Shown: positions 1 to 9,003 of the stretch, one piece after another
Layout of the letters: the number at the start of each line of letters is the position of its first letter
Numbering within the stretch: the first letter of the stretch is position 1
Assembly: GCF_001723605.1 (NCBI RefSeq)
Contig: NZ_CP017111.1
Location: forward strand, 2,356,001-2,420,000
Direction of reading: 5' to 3'
Source: Sulfurospirillum halorespirans DSM 13726
GTDB lineage: Bacteria; Campylobacterota; Campylobacteria; Campylobacterales; Sulfurospirillaceae
Length of the DNA: 64,000 bases
The notes under the pieces: generated by a model
Told to the model about the DNA's origin: nothing
The model's database searches: none
Seen by the model: only the letters and a program-made list of their open reading frames with translations
Made by a program: the position numbers and the translations under genes

Positions 1-605
1 GGTTGAGCGATGTCTCTTCTGGACTCTCTTCTGATATTTTGCTTAACCGCCCCGATGTGCTTGAAGCTGAACACAATCTCAAATCCGCCAATGCCAACAT
101 CGGCGTAGCGAGAGCGGCGTATTTTCCTTCGATCACGTTAACGGGAGCCGCAGGCGTTGGCTCCAACGCGCTTCGAGGGTTGTTTGATGGCGGAACATCG
201 ACCATCTGGTCGTTTGCTCCGAATGTGAGTTTACCGCTTTTTGATGCAGGAGAGCGTGATGCAACGCTGGATTATGCCAAAGCCAACCGCGATGTGTATG
301 TTGCAAGTTATGAGCTTGCCATTCAAACTGCGTTTAAAGAGGCACGTTCAGCCCTTGCCAGACGTGCAACAATGAATGACCAACTCCAAGCACAAAATGC
401 CTTGGTGGACGTGAGCACAAAAAGTTATGAAATCTACGATGCGCGCTACCAAAATGGGGTCGATACCTTCTTAAATGCCCTTATAGCGCAGCGTTCCATG
501 TATGCAGGCGAGCAAAATTTGATCAGCGTGCGTTTAGAAGCACTGCTCAATCGTGTCACCTTGTACCAAGTTTTGGGTGGTGGATTAGCGCAAAAAAGCG
601 AATAA
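1..605 (+). CDS. Outer-membrane efflux protein (TolC/OprM-NodT family), C-terminal part
   Basis: This is the last ~201 codons of an outer-membrane channel of a tripartite efflux pump; the reading frame is open at the left edge of the window. The segment begins in the repeat region with LLNRPDVLEAEHNL, the hallmark RPD motif of the OprM/CusC/NodT family. It continues through ANIGVARAAYFPSITLTG and a second long helical hairpin to the end. Such channels dock onto a periplasmic adaptor and an inner-membrane pump. The DHA2 transporter just downstream is convergent and is now broken, so the partner pump is probably encoded upstream of the window. The stop is six bases before the convergent gene's stop. 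Confidence 0.9.
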   Translation, partial: LSDVSSGLSSDILLNRPDVLEAEHNLKSANANIGVARAAYFPSITLTGAAGVGSNALRGLFDGGTSTIWSFAPNVSLPLFDAGERDATLDYAKANRDVYVASYELAIQTAFKEARSALARRATMNDQLQAQNALVDVSTKSYEIYDARYQNGVDTFLNALIAQRSMYAGEQNLISVRLEALLNRVTLYQVLGGGLAQKSE

Positions 606-611
606 TCTCTT

Positions 612-2131
612 TTACATGTAAAGCAAACCGTGCTGGCTCTTACGCGTTTTTGGGTAAGAGCCATAGGGTAAAATCCCACTCAACACCGAGAGAACACATC
701 CTAAAATCATCGTGTGATACATACCATCAATAAAGGCGCGATCCACAAGGTTCAAAAAGTTTTCATGCAGCGAAACATTGGGAAGTGACGCTATCGCCTG
801 ATGGGCGGTTTGGATAGAGGTTTGAAGTGCTTTTAAAAGCGTGGGATCTGCCTCAATCTCTTTTACATGTAAAAGGTAAATGCGGTTGACATAACTGCCT
901 AAGATCGCAATGCTCATCGCGGCGGAGAGTTGAATGGTGGTATCATTGAGCGCACTTCCCACACCTGCTTTGGCTTTGGGAATCGAGCCCATAATCGAAT
1001 CCGTCGAAGGCGGCATGGAGATTCCCATCCCAAACCCCTGAATTAAAAACCCCACAAGAATCGCCCAAAGCGGCATGTGTACATCCATCGTAACGACAAA
1101 AATCGCCATCCCAAGAGCAGAGATAATAATGCCTCCGCCAATGCTCAACGGTGCGCCATACCTTTTGACACCATTGGATGAAAACAGAGAGCCTAGCGCA
1201 ATGCCCAGAGTCATAGGCATCAGTAATAAACCCGCTTCCAAAGCATTGTATCCTTCCACGGTTTGGAAGAGTTGTGAGAAGAAAAACATTGAGCCTACCA
1301 TCCCAAAGACAATGAGCGCGATCGCAAAAGAGGGAATCGTGAAGGTGCGTTTTTCAAAAAGCTCAAAAGGAATCATCGCATACGAACAGCGTCTTTCCCA
1401 AAGGACAAAAAGAGCACAAACGATCAATCCTATAGCAAGGCTGATTTGAACCGCTGGATCACTCCAGCTTTTGACCCCTGCTTCGATAATACCATACGTC
1501 AGAGCAAATAAAAAGAGCACGCAGAGCACCATGCCGACAAGATCTGCTTTAGCGCTTTTGTTGTGCGATTCGGGGAGGATCCACGACGCATAGACAAAGG
1601 CGATCACACCAATGGGCAGGTTGATAAAAAAGACCCAGTGCCACGAGGTGTATTCGATGATAAAACCGCCAATTAACGGTCCCAAGCCCTGACTCAGTCC
1701 AAAGATCATCGACCAAAGTCCAATGGCTTTCATGCGCTCATTTGGGTCTGTAAACATGTGCGTGATGATGGAGAGTGTGGAAGGCATCATAAACGCCGCG
1801 CCAAAACCGCTCAGGCTACGAAAGAGGATCAGCTCTGTGGTTGACGTGGAGAGTCCCGCGCCCAAAGAGGCAAGACTAAAGAGCACAATGCCAATTTTGA
1901 GAAAGCGCTTTCTCAAAATTGATGGCCAAGTGCTCCAATCGTAATTAAAATTGAGGCAAAAAAGAGGATATAAATATCGACAATCCATTGAAGTTCACTC
2001 ATGCTCGCTTTTAAATCATTGGAAATGGAGGGGAGGGCGACATCAAGGACAGTATTGTCCAGCGTGATGATGGACATAGCAACGCAAAGTGCGCCAAGAC
2101 CCGCCCATCTTTTTTCGTAGGTGTATGACAT
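612..2131 (-). pseudogene. DHA2-type MFS drug exporter (EmrB/QacA-like), frameshifted
   Basis: Two overlapping frames together make one drug:H+ antiporter. Codons from 2131 encode the first ~72 residues (TM1, TM2, with DNTVLDVALPSI typical of the DHA2 group) and stop at a TGA at 1913-1915. The remainder, from RKRFLKIGIVLFSLASLGAG to the end at 612, continues in another frame through about 12 more helices. The break falls in the conserved loop 2-3 motif (G-x-L-G-x-x-x-G-R-K), where one base is missing. It lies inside a perfect 30-bp palindrome (1892-1921). The stop codon at 612 is provided by a TTTACATGTAAA copy. Either a genuine pseudogene or, less likely, a sequencing error in a hairpin. Confidence 0.85.
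1892..1921. repeat. Perfect 30-bp palindrome at the frameshift
   Basis: The sequence from CAATTTTGAGAAAGC to GCTTTCTCAAAATTG is a perfect inverted repeat without spacer. One arm contains the premature TGA of the drug exporter. The arm that encodes KRFLKIG in the intact frame looks original, while the other arm looks overwritten by its reverse complement. Confidence 0.95.
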
Positions 2132-2175
2132 GAAAGTATTCCTAAAGTGTAATGAGTGTTACAAAAAAGGATGAT

Positions 2176-2207
2176 ACCAAAGATCAGCTTAGGCACTGAT
2201 CTTTGGT
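2176..2207 (-). terminator. Terminator of the MFS gene at 2248-3420
   Basis: A 12-bp stem (ACCAAAGATCAG / CTGATCTTTGGT) with an 8-nt loop lies 40 bases after the stop of the minus-strand MFS gene. On that strand a run of six T follows a few bases later, as in an intrinsic terminator. Confidence 0.8.
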
Positions 2208-2247
2208 GTCCGAAAAAGGGGTTTGGCGTCTTTACATGTAAACGAAA

Positions 2248-3420
2248 CTACACTGCTTCTGTCACTTTTTGAGAGAGTGCCGTATAGATAATGATGGCTA
2301 ACGAAGCAACGCTTAAGATCAAGAGTTGCAACGTCACAAGCTCCCAACCACCATGCTCCCAACAATAAACCCCGATAAATGTTCCAAGCGCACCTCCCAG
2401 AAACATGGAGCTCATGTACGCGGTGTTGATACGGCTGTGGGCACTCTCATCTAGGGTGTAAATTTGTGCCAAGTTATTGATCTGCACGGCTTGAAAGCCG
2501 ATGTCAAGCAGCAAGGGTGCTACGATAAACGCCGCAAGGCTGGTATCAAACCATTTCATCAGAAGAATGCTAAGAACGATCATGCCGACAGAGAGCATCT
2601 TCGTAAACGTCGAGTTGATTTTATCAGCGATTTTACCAATGTAGGGTGCTAGCAAAGCGCCTGCAACGGCAAGCACACCAAAAAGACCGATGACATCGCT
2701 TTCAAAATTGAACGGTGCCATGGAAAGTTTAAAGGTAAGTGTTGTCCAAAAGGAGCAAAAAACACCAAATAAAACGGTAATCAACAGCGCATTGGTGCGT
2801 AAAAGTGAAAAGCGTTTGAGCTGATACAACGAAGAGTACAAGAGTGATGCGTAGCTTTTGGAAAAGTTAGGCTCAATGCTTGGAAGCGTTTTAGCCACCA
2901 TCACCATACAGCCAAACACCAGCACAGCAGAAAGGGCAAAAACGACATGCCAGTTTCCGAACCAGTCGGTGATGTAGCCGCTGAGTGTTCGCGCAAGCAA
3001 GATGCCTGTAAGCAAACCGCTAAAGATGGAACCAACGACCCTGCCTTTGTCTTTGCCACTCATTGCCGCTGCCATCGGAATGACGATTTGCGCAGAGACG
3101 GCAAAAAGACCAACAAGAAGGCTAAGGGCGTAGAGCAGATAAATGTTTTCGACAAAGGAGAGTCCAATGAGTGAAAGCCCCAATAAGAAATGAGAGAGCA
3201 ACAGAAGCTTTTTGCGATCCATTTTATCGCCAAGGGGGCTTACGAAAAAGAGCCCCAAGCCGTAGCCGATTTGCGCAAATGTAGGCAGATTTCCCACCGC
3301 AAGAGCGCTTACATGTAAATCTTGGGCGATGATATTTAAAATGGGTTGATTGTAGTAAATATTGGCGACATTAATGCCAGCAACGGCTGACATTACGTAG
3401 ATCTGTTTGGATGAGATCAT
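2248..3420 (-). CDS. MFS transporter, 12-helix exporter of the sugar-efflux/YnfM-like type
   Basis: 390-residue inner-membrane permease of the major facilitator superfamily. The N-terminal NIYYNQPIL after TM1 and the loop motif GDKMDRKKLLL after TM2 are typical of drug or metabolite exporters of this subgroup. The start at 3420 (MISSKQIYVMSA) is preferred over an in-frame ATG 39 bases upstream because AAGGAAA lies just before it. The gene lies 88 bases downstream of an AraC regulator on the same strand and ends in its own terminator, so the pair probably forms a small inducible efflux unit. The substrate cannot be told from sequence. Confidence 0.85.
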   Translation of the reverse strand: MISSKQIYVMSAVAGINVANIYYNQPILNIIAQDLHVSALAVGNLPTFAQIGYGLGLFFVSPLGDKMDRKKLLLLSHFLLGLSLIGLSFVENIYLLYALSLLVGLFAVSAQIVIPMAAAMSGKDKGRVVGSIFSGLLTGILLARTLSGYITDWFGNWHVVFALSAVLVFGCMVMVAKTLPSIEPNFSKSYASLLYSSLYQLKRFSLLRTNALLITVLFGVFCSFWTTLTFKLSMAPFNFESDVIGLFGVLAVAGALLAPYIGKIADKINSTFTKMLSVGMIVLSILLMKWFDTSLAAFIVAPLLLDIGFQAVQINNLAQIYTLDESAHSRINTAYMSSMFLGGALGTFIGVYCWEHGGWELVTLQLLILSVASLAIIIYTALSQKVTEAV

Positions 3421-3508
3421 GATGTTTCCTTCGTGTTGAAATCTAGTGAAATCATACACAATAAGGAAGGTTTCTTTCGTGCCTCATTCAAACGAATCAT
3501 TGCGCAAA

Positions 3509-4393
3509 TCAAATATTTTGGGTTTGTCGATAGATTTGCGGTGTTTGATTGAGCTTTTTTTTGAAAAAATGGATGAAATGTGCCGACTCTTCGTAGCCTA
3601 AAGCGAAGGCGATGTCACTGATGCTCCACGAAGAGTGTTTGAGTAAAATCTTCGCCTCTTCCAAAACACGTTCTGCAATGCGTTGCGTGGTCGTTTTTTC
3701 GCTGACTTCTTTGAGCGTTCGGTTGAGATGATTGGGGTGAATGTTTAAAAGTCTGGCAAAATCGCTTGGATTTTTAAGGACGAGTCGTTCATACGGCGAT
3801 GTGATGGGAAATTGGCGCTCCAAGAGTTCATTAAAAAGCGAATCGATTTTACGCTTTTTATCGCTTTGCGCATCCACTGTGATGATGGCAGGTTCCATTT
3901 TAAGGGCGATATGAATCAGCTCCAACGTCCAGTTGCGCAAAAGATCGTCTTTGTAAGCGTAGTTGGAGCTTATTTCTGCGAGCATCTTCTCATACAGCGC
4001 TTCAACCTTTTGTGCTGTTTCCTCACCCAGTAAAAAGAGTTTAGGATGCTCTGGTTTGTAGATAGGGTAGCTTCGAATCGCTCCATAATTGTAGAAAAAC
4101 GCTTCGGTGAAAATGCAAAAATAGCCCTCTTTCTTGCCATCGAGTGACTCCCAACTGTACGGCACAAGTGGGTCTGAGAACATCAGCGCAAAATGCTCAC
4201 TCTGGACCGTTTTATCGGCGTAATGCACTTTATGTTTTCCCTTTAGCAGGGTGATTTTAAAGTAGTTCTTGCGACTGTAGGGGATGTCAATGCACGCTTG
4301 TCTTGTGAAGACATTAAAATGCCCTAGTTCCTTTTCGACATTTGCGGGCAAGGGATGACAGATGCGTTTGTAAAATGCTTCAAGTGTTTCCAT
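3509..4393 (-). CDS. AraC-family transcriptional regulator
   Basis: 294 residues: an N-terminal sensing half of about 180 residues with AraC-type cupin character, and a C-terminal double helix-turn-helix DNA-binding domain. The latter shows FARLLNIHPNHLNRTLKEVSEKTTTQ for the first HTH and SSWSISDIAFALGYEESAHFIHFFKKKLNQTP for the second, the family signature. It lies directly upstream of and in line with the MFS exporter, its likely target. A TATAAT box ends only five bases before the ATG, so the mRNA is probably leaderless. The inducer is unknown. Confidence 0.9.
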   Translation of the reverse strand: METLEAFYKRICHPLPANVEKELGHFNVFTRQACIDIPYSRKNYFKITLLKGKHKVHYADKTVQSEHFALMFSDPLVPYSWESLDGKKEGYFCIFTEAFFYNYGAIRSYPIYKPEHPKLFLLGEETAQKVEALYEKMLAEISSNYAYKDDLLRNWTLELIHIALKMEPAIITVDAQSDKKRKIDSLFNELLERQFPITSPYERLVLKNPSDFARLLNIHPNHLNRTLKEVSEKTTTQRIAERVLEEAKILLKHSSWSISDIAFALGYEESAHFIHFFKKKLNQTPQIYRQTQNI

Positions 4394-4398
4394 GGCTC

Positions 4399-4404
4399 AT
4401 TATA
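4399..4404 (-). promoter_or_regulatory. -10 box of the AraC regulator, implying a leaderless mRNA
   Basis: TATAAT on the minus strand is followed by only GAGCC before the ATG at 4393. Transcription from this box would begin at or next to the A of the start codon. No Shine-Dalgarno sequence is possible in that space. A -35 element is not clear. Confidence 0.6.
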
Positions 4405-4414
4405 CTCAAAAAAT

Positions 4415-4448
4415 GCGTACAGAGCCGTGTGTGAACGACCCTGTACGC
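4415..4448 (-). terminator. Terminator downstream of the cation/proton antiporter
   Basis: An 8-bp stem (GCGTACAG / CTGTACGC) is followed on the minus strand by A and six T. It separates the antiporter from the AraC gene, whose promoter starts immediately afterwards. Confidence 0.75.
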
Positions 4449-4474
4449 GGGGTTTCAATCTTTACATGTAAAGA

Positions 4475-5872
4475 TCACTGCTTCTTAAATCCTAAGTCGA
4501 TAAGGTATAAAAGCGGTCCCGTCATAAAGGTCGTGACAAGTGCCATAATGACAAACATCGTAAATAAAATAGGCGATAAAATGCCCAGTTCATAACCGAT
4601 ATTGAGCACAACGAGCTCCATCAAACCTCTTGTGTTCATGAGTGCGCCAATGGCAAGTGAATCACGCCATGAAATGCCCATCAAACGACTGGCTACGGCA
4701 CTTCCGATAAATTTACCAACAACGGCTACGACAATGATCGCCAGACAGATGATCCAGTGTTGGGATTCAAGCAAATTGATTTGCGTGCGAAGCCCTGTAA
4801 GCGCAAAAAAGAGTGGCAGTAAGACCAAAAGGCTTACATACTCCAAGCGAGGGGCAATGCGCTCTTTAAGCTCACTCTCACTGGTAGAAGGCATCATAAC
4901 GCCTGCCATAAAGGCGCCAAAGAGGGCGTGAATGCCTAAAAGTTCGGTTGTGAGTGAACTAAAGAGTAAAATGACCAAGACAATCGTCGTCACTTTCATA
5001 TCGAGTGATTGGTTCTGAATTGGTGAGCCAAGGGAGCGTAAAAATGGCTTCACTACAAAAAGCATCACGGTAATGTAGATGACGATAGGAATGAGCATCA
5101 GCACGGACATCAAAAGATTGGTGGAAGTGGAGACCGCAATGACGATCGCCAAAATATACCATGCGGTGGCATCATCAGCCGCAGCGCACGTCAGTGACAT
5201 CGCACCATACGATGTTTTGGTAAGGTTTCGATCTTTGAGGATGCGTGCGAGTACAGGAAACGCGGTAATACTCATCGCAATACCTATAAAAAGGGAAAAA
5301 GCGGTAAACGTAACGGTTGTGGACGCAAACGAAGGGTAAATGACGTAGGCAAGGATCGTACCCAAAAAGAAGGGAAAGATGATGCTAATGTGGCTGATGA
5401 CCACAGAGGCTTTACTCTGCTGTTTGAGTTTGTCAAAATCCAGCTCCATTCCTACCACAAACATAAACAGAAGCAGACCAATCTGACTTAAAAAATGCAG
5501 GTTTTGAAAAGAGCTTTTAGGAAACAAAAGGGCAGAGATTTCGGGAAAGAAAAGCCCTAAAAGCGAAGGTCCCAAGAGTACACCTGCAAAAATCTCACCG
5601 ATAACGGGCGGTTGAGAAAACTTAGAAATTAAGATTCCAAAGGTACGAGCGGCTGTCATAATGACAATAATCTGTACCAACAAAAGAGCGAGTGGATGCG
5701 AAAGTTGTGTGAGAAACGTCGTGCGCAGATTATCCCAAAAACTTCCAACAGAAACGGGCTCAGAAGAGAGCTGAGCGCCTACGTAAAGCGCATTACCATA
5801 GTGTATAGATAAAAAGATACCACCACCAAAAATGAGCAGCGTAAGCAGATAGATTTTTGTCGAACGATCCAT
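4475..5872 (-). CDS. Cation:proton antiporter (CPA2, KefB/NhaS3-like)
   Basis: 465-residue membrane protein with 12-13 predicted helices. After an N-terminal signal-anchor and a second short hydrophobic stretch, the Na+/H+ exchanger core starts at about residue 70 with KFSQPPVIGEIFAGVLLGPSLLG. It continues with FMVGMELDFDKLKQ, the AFPVLARIL motif and TCAAADDATAW, which carries the paired aspartates for ion exchange. No C-terminal TrkA-N domain is present, unlike full KefB. It probably exchanges Na+ or K+ for H+ across the inner membrane. A single-gene unit with its own terminator; an iterated palindrome lies right after the stop. Confidence 0.88.
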   Translation of the reverse strand: MDRSTKIYLLTLLIFGGGIFLSIHYGNALYVGAQLSSEPVSVGSFWDNLRTTFLTQLSHPLALLLVQIIVIMTAARTFGILISKFSQPPVIGEIFAGVLLGPSLLGLFFPEISALLFPKSSFQNLHFLSQIGLLLFMFVVGMELDFDKLKQQSKASVVISHISIIFPFFLGTILAYVIYPSFASTTVTFTAFSLFIGIAMSITAFPVLARILKDRNLTKTSYGAMSLTCAAADDATAWYILAIVIAVSTSTNLLMSVLMLIPIVIYITVMLFVVKPFLRSLGSPIQNQSLDMKVTTIVLVILLFSSLTTELLGIHALFGAFMAGVMMPSTSESELKERIAPRLEYVSLLVLLPLFFALTGLRTQINLLESQHWIICLAIIVVAVVGKFIGSAVASRLMGISWRDSLAIGALMNTRGLMELVVLNIGYELGILSPILFTMFVIMALVTTFMTGPLLYLIDLGFKKQ

Positions 5873-6015
5873 TTTAACCTCCTATTTCTAAGAGAGACTC
5901 TTAGAGTAAGATTCAATTATACCATATTGGTTTTTTTGCTATTCTGAAGCGTTCTGAAACGATTACATGTAAAGGTTTGTGCAAGAAAAGATCAATCTTT
6001 TTGTTACCAAGTTGA

Positions 6016-6021
6016 TATAAT
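6016..6021 (+). promoter_or_regulatory. -10 box (TATAAT) for the PIN-PhoH gene
   Basis: TGATATAATG 35 bases upstream of the chosen start at 6056 is a good extended -10. The preceding region is AT-rich and contains one iterated palindrome copy at 5963. Confidence 0.5.
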
Positions 6022-6055
6022 GTTTCATTACAATCATGGGATGAAAGGAAGTGGG

Positions 6056-7453
6056 ATGTCAGTCAACAAAGTTTATGTGCTCGATACCAACATCATCTTG
6101 CACAATACCAATTTTATCAAAGAGTTGTGTGATGGTGGAAACAACATCATTGTTATTCCTGAAACGGTGCTCATTGAGCTGGAAGATTTTAAAAAGAACT
6201 TCACGGAACTGGGTTATCAAGCCAGAAGTTTTGCCAGAATGTTGGCGTCATGTACCGTGGTCGAGGTCGACAGCGGAGAGCCATATCGCGTTGTCAAGAT
6301 GCGTTATGAAGAGAACACGGCGATCCATCTTTTCTCTAAAACGCTCTATTCTTCAGACATTGACTCGCAATTTATCAACGAATCCAATGATAAACGCATC
6401 CTCGAAGTCGCTTCAGGTGCACAAGAATACTACCCTGATTACAAAGTCATTTTTCTCTCTTTAGATGTCTACGCGCGTATGTTTGGACTTTTCTACAATG
6501 TCACGGTTGAGTCGTTGCGTGAAGATCGAAGCGATGTGCCTGAGTTTCAGTTTGTCAAACAGCTTCCTGTTGACTCAGCACTGTTTAATACCCTCGATAA
6601 AAAGTTGATCAGCGAGTACGACCCTGAGTACAAAAGTGGAAACTACTGCTACGAATTTATCAGTTCGGATGGCAATTCGGATCATGCGATTATCTCTCCT
6701 GGTGGCATCATTCACATGCTCAGCGAAGAGCTTGATTTTAGAGGCTTGGAGATTAAACCCATCAATCTCAAACAAAAATTCTTTATGAAAGCGCTTCTTT
6801 CAAATATGTACGACATTCACGTCATCGATGCGCGCGCAGGAAGTGGAAAAACCTTGATGGCGTTTGTTGCGGCGATGCGTTTGGTGACCAAAGGCAGTTA
6901 CGAGAAGATCGTCTACGTGCGAAACTCCATCGAAAGTGTCGACAAGGGTGCCGATGTCGGTTATCTCTCTGGAAATGATGAAAAATTTAGGATTTACAAT
7001 ATGGCGCTGTATGACACGCTTGAATTTATCGCTAAAAAACGTATCAAAAAACGTGATAATTCGCAAGAACCGCAAGTAGCGATCGAGAAGAAAGTGCAAG
7101 AGCTCATTACGAAATACAACATTGAAAAGCTCTGGCCGGGTGAGGCGAGGGGGCGAACGCTCAGTAATGCCATCGTCATACTGGATGAGTGGCAAAACAG
7201 CTCGAACAACACGACACAGCTGATTTTATCGCGTTTGGATAACAACTGTAAAGCGATCGTCATCGGCTCCAACCGCCAAATTGACAACATGTACCTTAAC
7301 CGCTTTAACAACGGTTTGACTTCGCTTTTAAAGCAGACCAAAAAAGAGCAGACGCACATCTCACTCTTTGCCATTGAGCTGGATAAGTCGGTACGCGGTA
7401 AGTTTTCACACTTTGCCGATGAAATTTTTGGGGACGTGGACAAACACAAATGA
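6056..7453 (+). CDS. PIN domain-PhoH family ATPase/ribonuclease
   Basis: 465 residues. The N-terminal PIN nuclease domain starts with KVYVLDTNIILHN and keeps acidic residues along ~130 residues. The C-terminal PhoH P-loop domain starts near residue 250 and contains the Walker A sequence DARAGSGKTLMA and a Walker B AIVILDEWQN. PIN-PhoH proteins (PhoH2 type) act as ATP-driven RNA nucleases or helicases in toxin-antitoxin-like or RNA-processing roles. The start at 6056 is chosen for the AAGGAAG 8 bases before it. The stop overlaps the next gene's start (ATGA). Confidence 0.88.
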   Translation: MSVNKVYVLDTNIILHNTNFIKELCDGGNNIIVIPETVLIELEDFKKNFTELGYQARSFARMLASCTVVEVDSGEPYRVVKMRYEENTAIHLFSKTLYSSDIDSQFINESNDKRILEVASGAQEYYPDYKVIFLSLDVYARMFGLFYNVTVESLREDRSDVPEFQFVKQLPVDSALFNTLDKKLISEYDPEYKSGNYCYEFISSDGNSDHAIISPGGIIHMLSEELDFRGLEIKPINLKQKFFMKALLSNMYDIHVIDARAGSGKTLMAFVAAMRLVTKGSYEKIVYVRNSIESVDKGADVGYLSGNDEKFRIYNMALYDTLEFIAKKRIKKRDNSQEPQVAIEKKVQELITKYNIEKLWPGEARGRTLSNAIVILDEWQNSSNNTTQLILSRLDNNCKAIVIGSNRQIDNMYLNRFNNGLTSLLKQTKKEQTHISLFAIELDKSVRGKFSHFADEIFGDVDKHK

Positions 7454-8223
7454 CGAAATATTCGTTTGCCCATGAAGACGATGTGATGGCTTTTCGTTCG
7501 ATTTTTATCTCCGATCTTCACTTGGGCACACGTTTTTCACAAGCAGAGGAGCTTTTGGAGTTTTTACGAAGAACGCAGTGTGAAAATCTCTATCTGGTCG
7601 GTGATGTCATCGATGGTTGGGCGATGAAACGTAAACTCAAATGGGCACAGTCGCACTCCGACGTGATCCAAAAAGTGCTCAGGAAAGCTCGAAAAGGCAC
7701 CAATGTCTTTTACATTACGGGCAACCACGATGACTTTTTACGCTCATTTTTGCCGCTGGGTTTGGGCGATTCGCTTATTGTAGTCGATGAGTGTGAGTAC
7801 GTGAGTTTGAACCATGAGCGTTTCTACATCACGCACGGTGATTTTTTTGACTCGGTCACGATGACCAAGCGGTGGCTCGCTGTTTTGGGAGACATGGGGT
7901 ATGATCTTTTGCTGAATGTCAACCAAATCCTCAACTGGTGGCGTAAAACACTGCGCTACCAAAGTCACTGGTCACTCTCTAAATACGTCAAAGATCACGT
8001 GAAAAGCTCGGTTTCGTTTGTGACCGATTTTGAGTCGATTTTGAGCGAACATGCCAAGCGACACCACTTTGATGGGGTCATTTGCGGGCATATTCACAAA
8101 GCGGAGATGCGGGAAATTGATGGCATCAAGTACCTAAACTGCGGGGACTGGGTCGAGTCGTGTACGGCGATTGTGGAGACGTATGAAGGTGAATTTAGGA
8201 TTATACGATGGCTGGGACATTGA
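7450..8223 (+). CDS. Metallophosphoesterase, UDP-2,3-diacylglucosamine diphosphatase-like (COG2908)
   Basis: 257 residues in the calcineurin-like phosphoesterase fold. The metal-binding motifs are all visible: ISDLHLG, GDVIDGW, GNHDDF, THGD and GHIH. This subgroup is often annotated as LpxH-like and would hydrolyse UDP-2,3-diacylglucosamine to lipid X in lipid A synthesis, but many members have unproven substrates. The 7450 ATG overlaps the preceding stop; MAFRSIFISD at 7486 is an equally plausible start that matches the usual family N-terminus. Overlap with a patatin lipase downstream suggests a joint role in membrane lipids. Confidence 0.8.
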   Translation: MTKYSFAHEDDVMAFRSIFISDLHLGTRFSQAEELLEFLRRTQCENLYLVGDVIDGWAMKRKLKWAQSHSDVIQKVLRKARKGTNVFYITGNHDDFLRSFLPLGLGDSLIVVDECEYVSLNHERFYITHGDFFDSVTMTKRWLAVLGDMGYDLLLNVNQILNWWRKTLRYQSHWSLSKYVKDHVKSSVSFVTDFESILSEHAKRHHFDGVICGHIHKAEMREIDGIKYLNCGDWVESCTAIVETYEGEFRIIRWLGH

Positions 8224-8981
8224 CAATATCCTTGGCGCTCTCAGGTGGTGCAGCCAGAGGGGCGTTTCATCTGGGTGTTATTGCAGCAATGGAGAAAAAT
8301 GGGGTTGAAATTGGTGCGATTTCAGGAACCAGCATCGGTGCGGTGATCGCGACAGGTGTGGGCTCAGGTGTGAGTGCGTTTGATATGGTGCGCATCTTTC
8401 AAAGCAAAGCATTCCAAAAAGCTTTTGGGTTTAATTACTTCAAAAAAGGGCTGTTGCGCATCAATGAAAAAGCGGCCGTTTTGCGAGATATTGCGCCCAT
8501 TTCGCGCTTGGAGGCGATGAAAATCCCCACATTTATCACTTGTGTCGATCTGCTCAGCGGCGAGATTGTGCGTTTTAGTGAGGGTGATACGGTCAAACTT
8601 GCCATTGCAAGCTCCGCGCTCATTCCTGTTTTTCGCCCCATTGTGTATGAAAATTACCTCCTCATTGATGGAGGATTCATGGACAATCTTCCGGTATCAC
8701 CTCTGTTGGAGTTTCCGTATCCTGTGGTGAGTGTCAATCTTCACCCTTTACATGTAAAGCAAAAACACGACCTCACTTCCGTGATCAAACGTGCTCTTTA
8801 TCTTCTATTTATCGCCTCTTCACAGTCACAAATTGCCAAAAGTGATCTTTACATTACCGATCCCAAGCTCTCCTCTTTTGGATTGTTTACTTTTGGTGAA
8901 ATAATGCGTTGTTTTGAGCTCGGATACCGCAGAGGGAGCGAATCCATTTTGACATTTATGGAGCAACAAAGTATAATCTAG
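8208..8981 (+). CDS. Patatin-like phospholipase (RssA/NTE type)
   Basis: 257-residue serine lipase. The oxyanion loop GGAARG (near residue 13), the nucleophile elbow GTSIG and the catalytic aspartate in DGGFMDN are in the patatin order. It would act on membrane glycerolipids in the cytoplasm or at the inner-membrane face. The start overlaps the 3' end of the phosphoesterase by 16 bases, so the two are translationally coupled. An iterated palindrome is read here as LHVK at 8747. Confidence 0.87.
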   Translation: MAGTLTISLALSGGAARGAFHLGVIAAMEKNGVEIGAISGTSIGAVIATGVGSGVSAFDMVRIFQSKAFQKAFGFNYFKKGLLRINEKAAVLRDIAPISRLEAMKIPTFITCVDLLSGEIVRFSEGDTVKLAIASSALIPVFRPIVYENYLLIDGGFMDNLPVSPLLEFPYPVVSVNLHPLHVKQKHDLTSVIKRALYLLFIASSQSQIAKSDLYITDPKLSSFGLFTFGEIMRCFELGYRRGSESILTFMEQQSII

Positions 8982-9003
8982 CGTTTTAAGAGAAGGAAAT
9001 AGT

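Noticed and set aside
1075-1449. Plus-strand open frame inside the drug exporter
   Set aside because: Antisense shadow of a membrane-protein gene, composition and length as expected by chance.
6003-6021. GTTACCA-AGTT half of a Pho box before the PIN-PhoH gene
   Set aside because: The second repeat is GATATAA, not GTAATSA, and TATAAT overlaps it instead of lying 8 bp after it.
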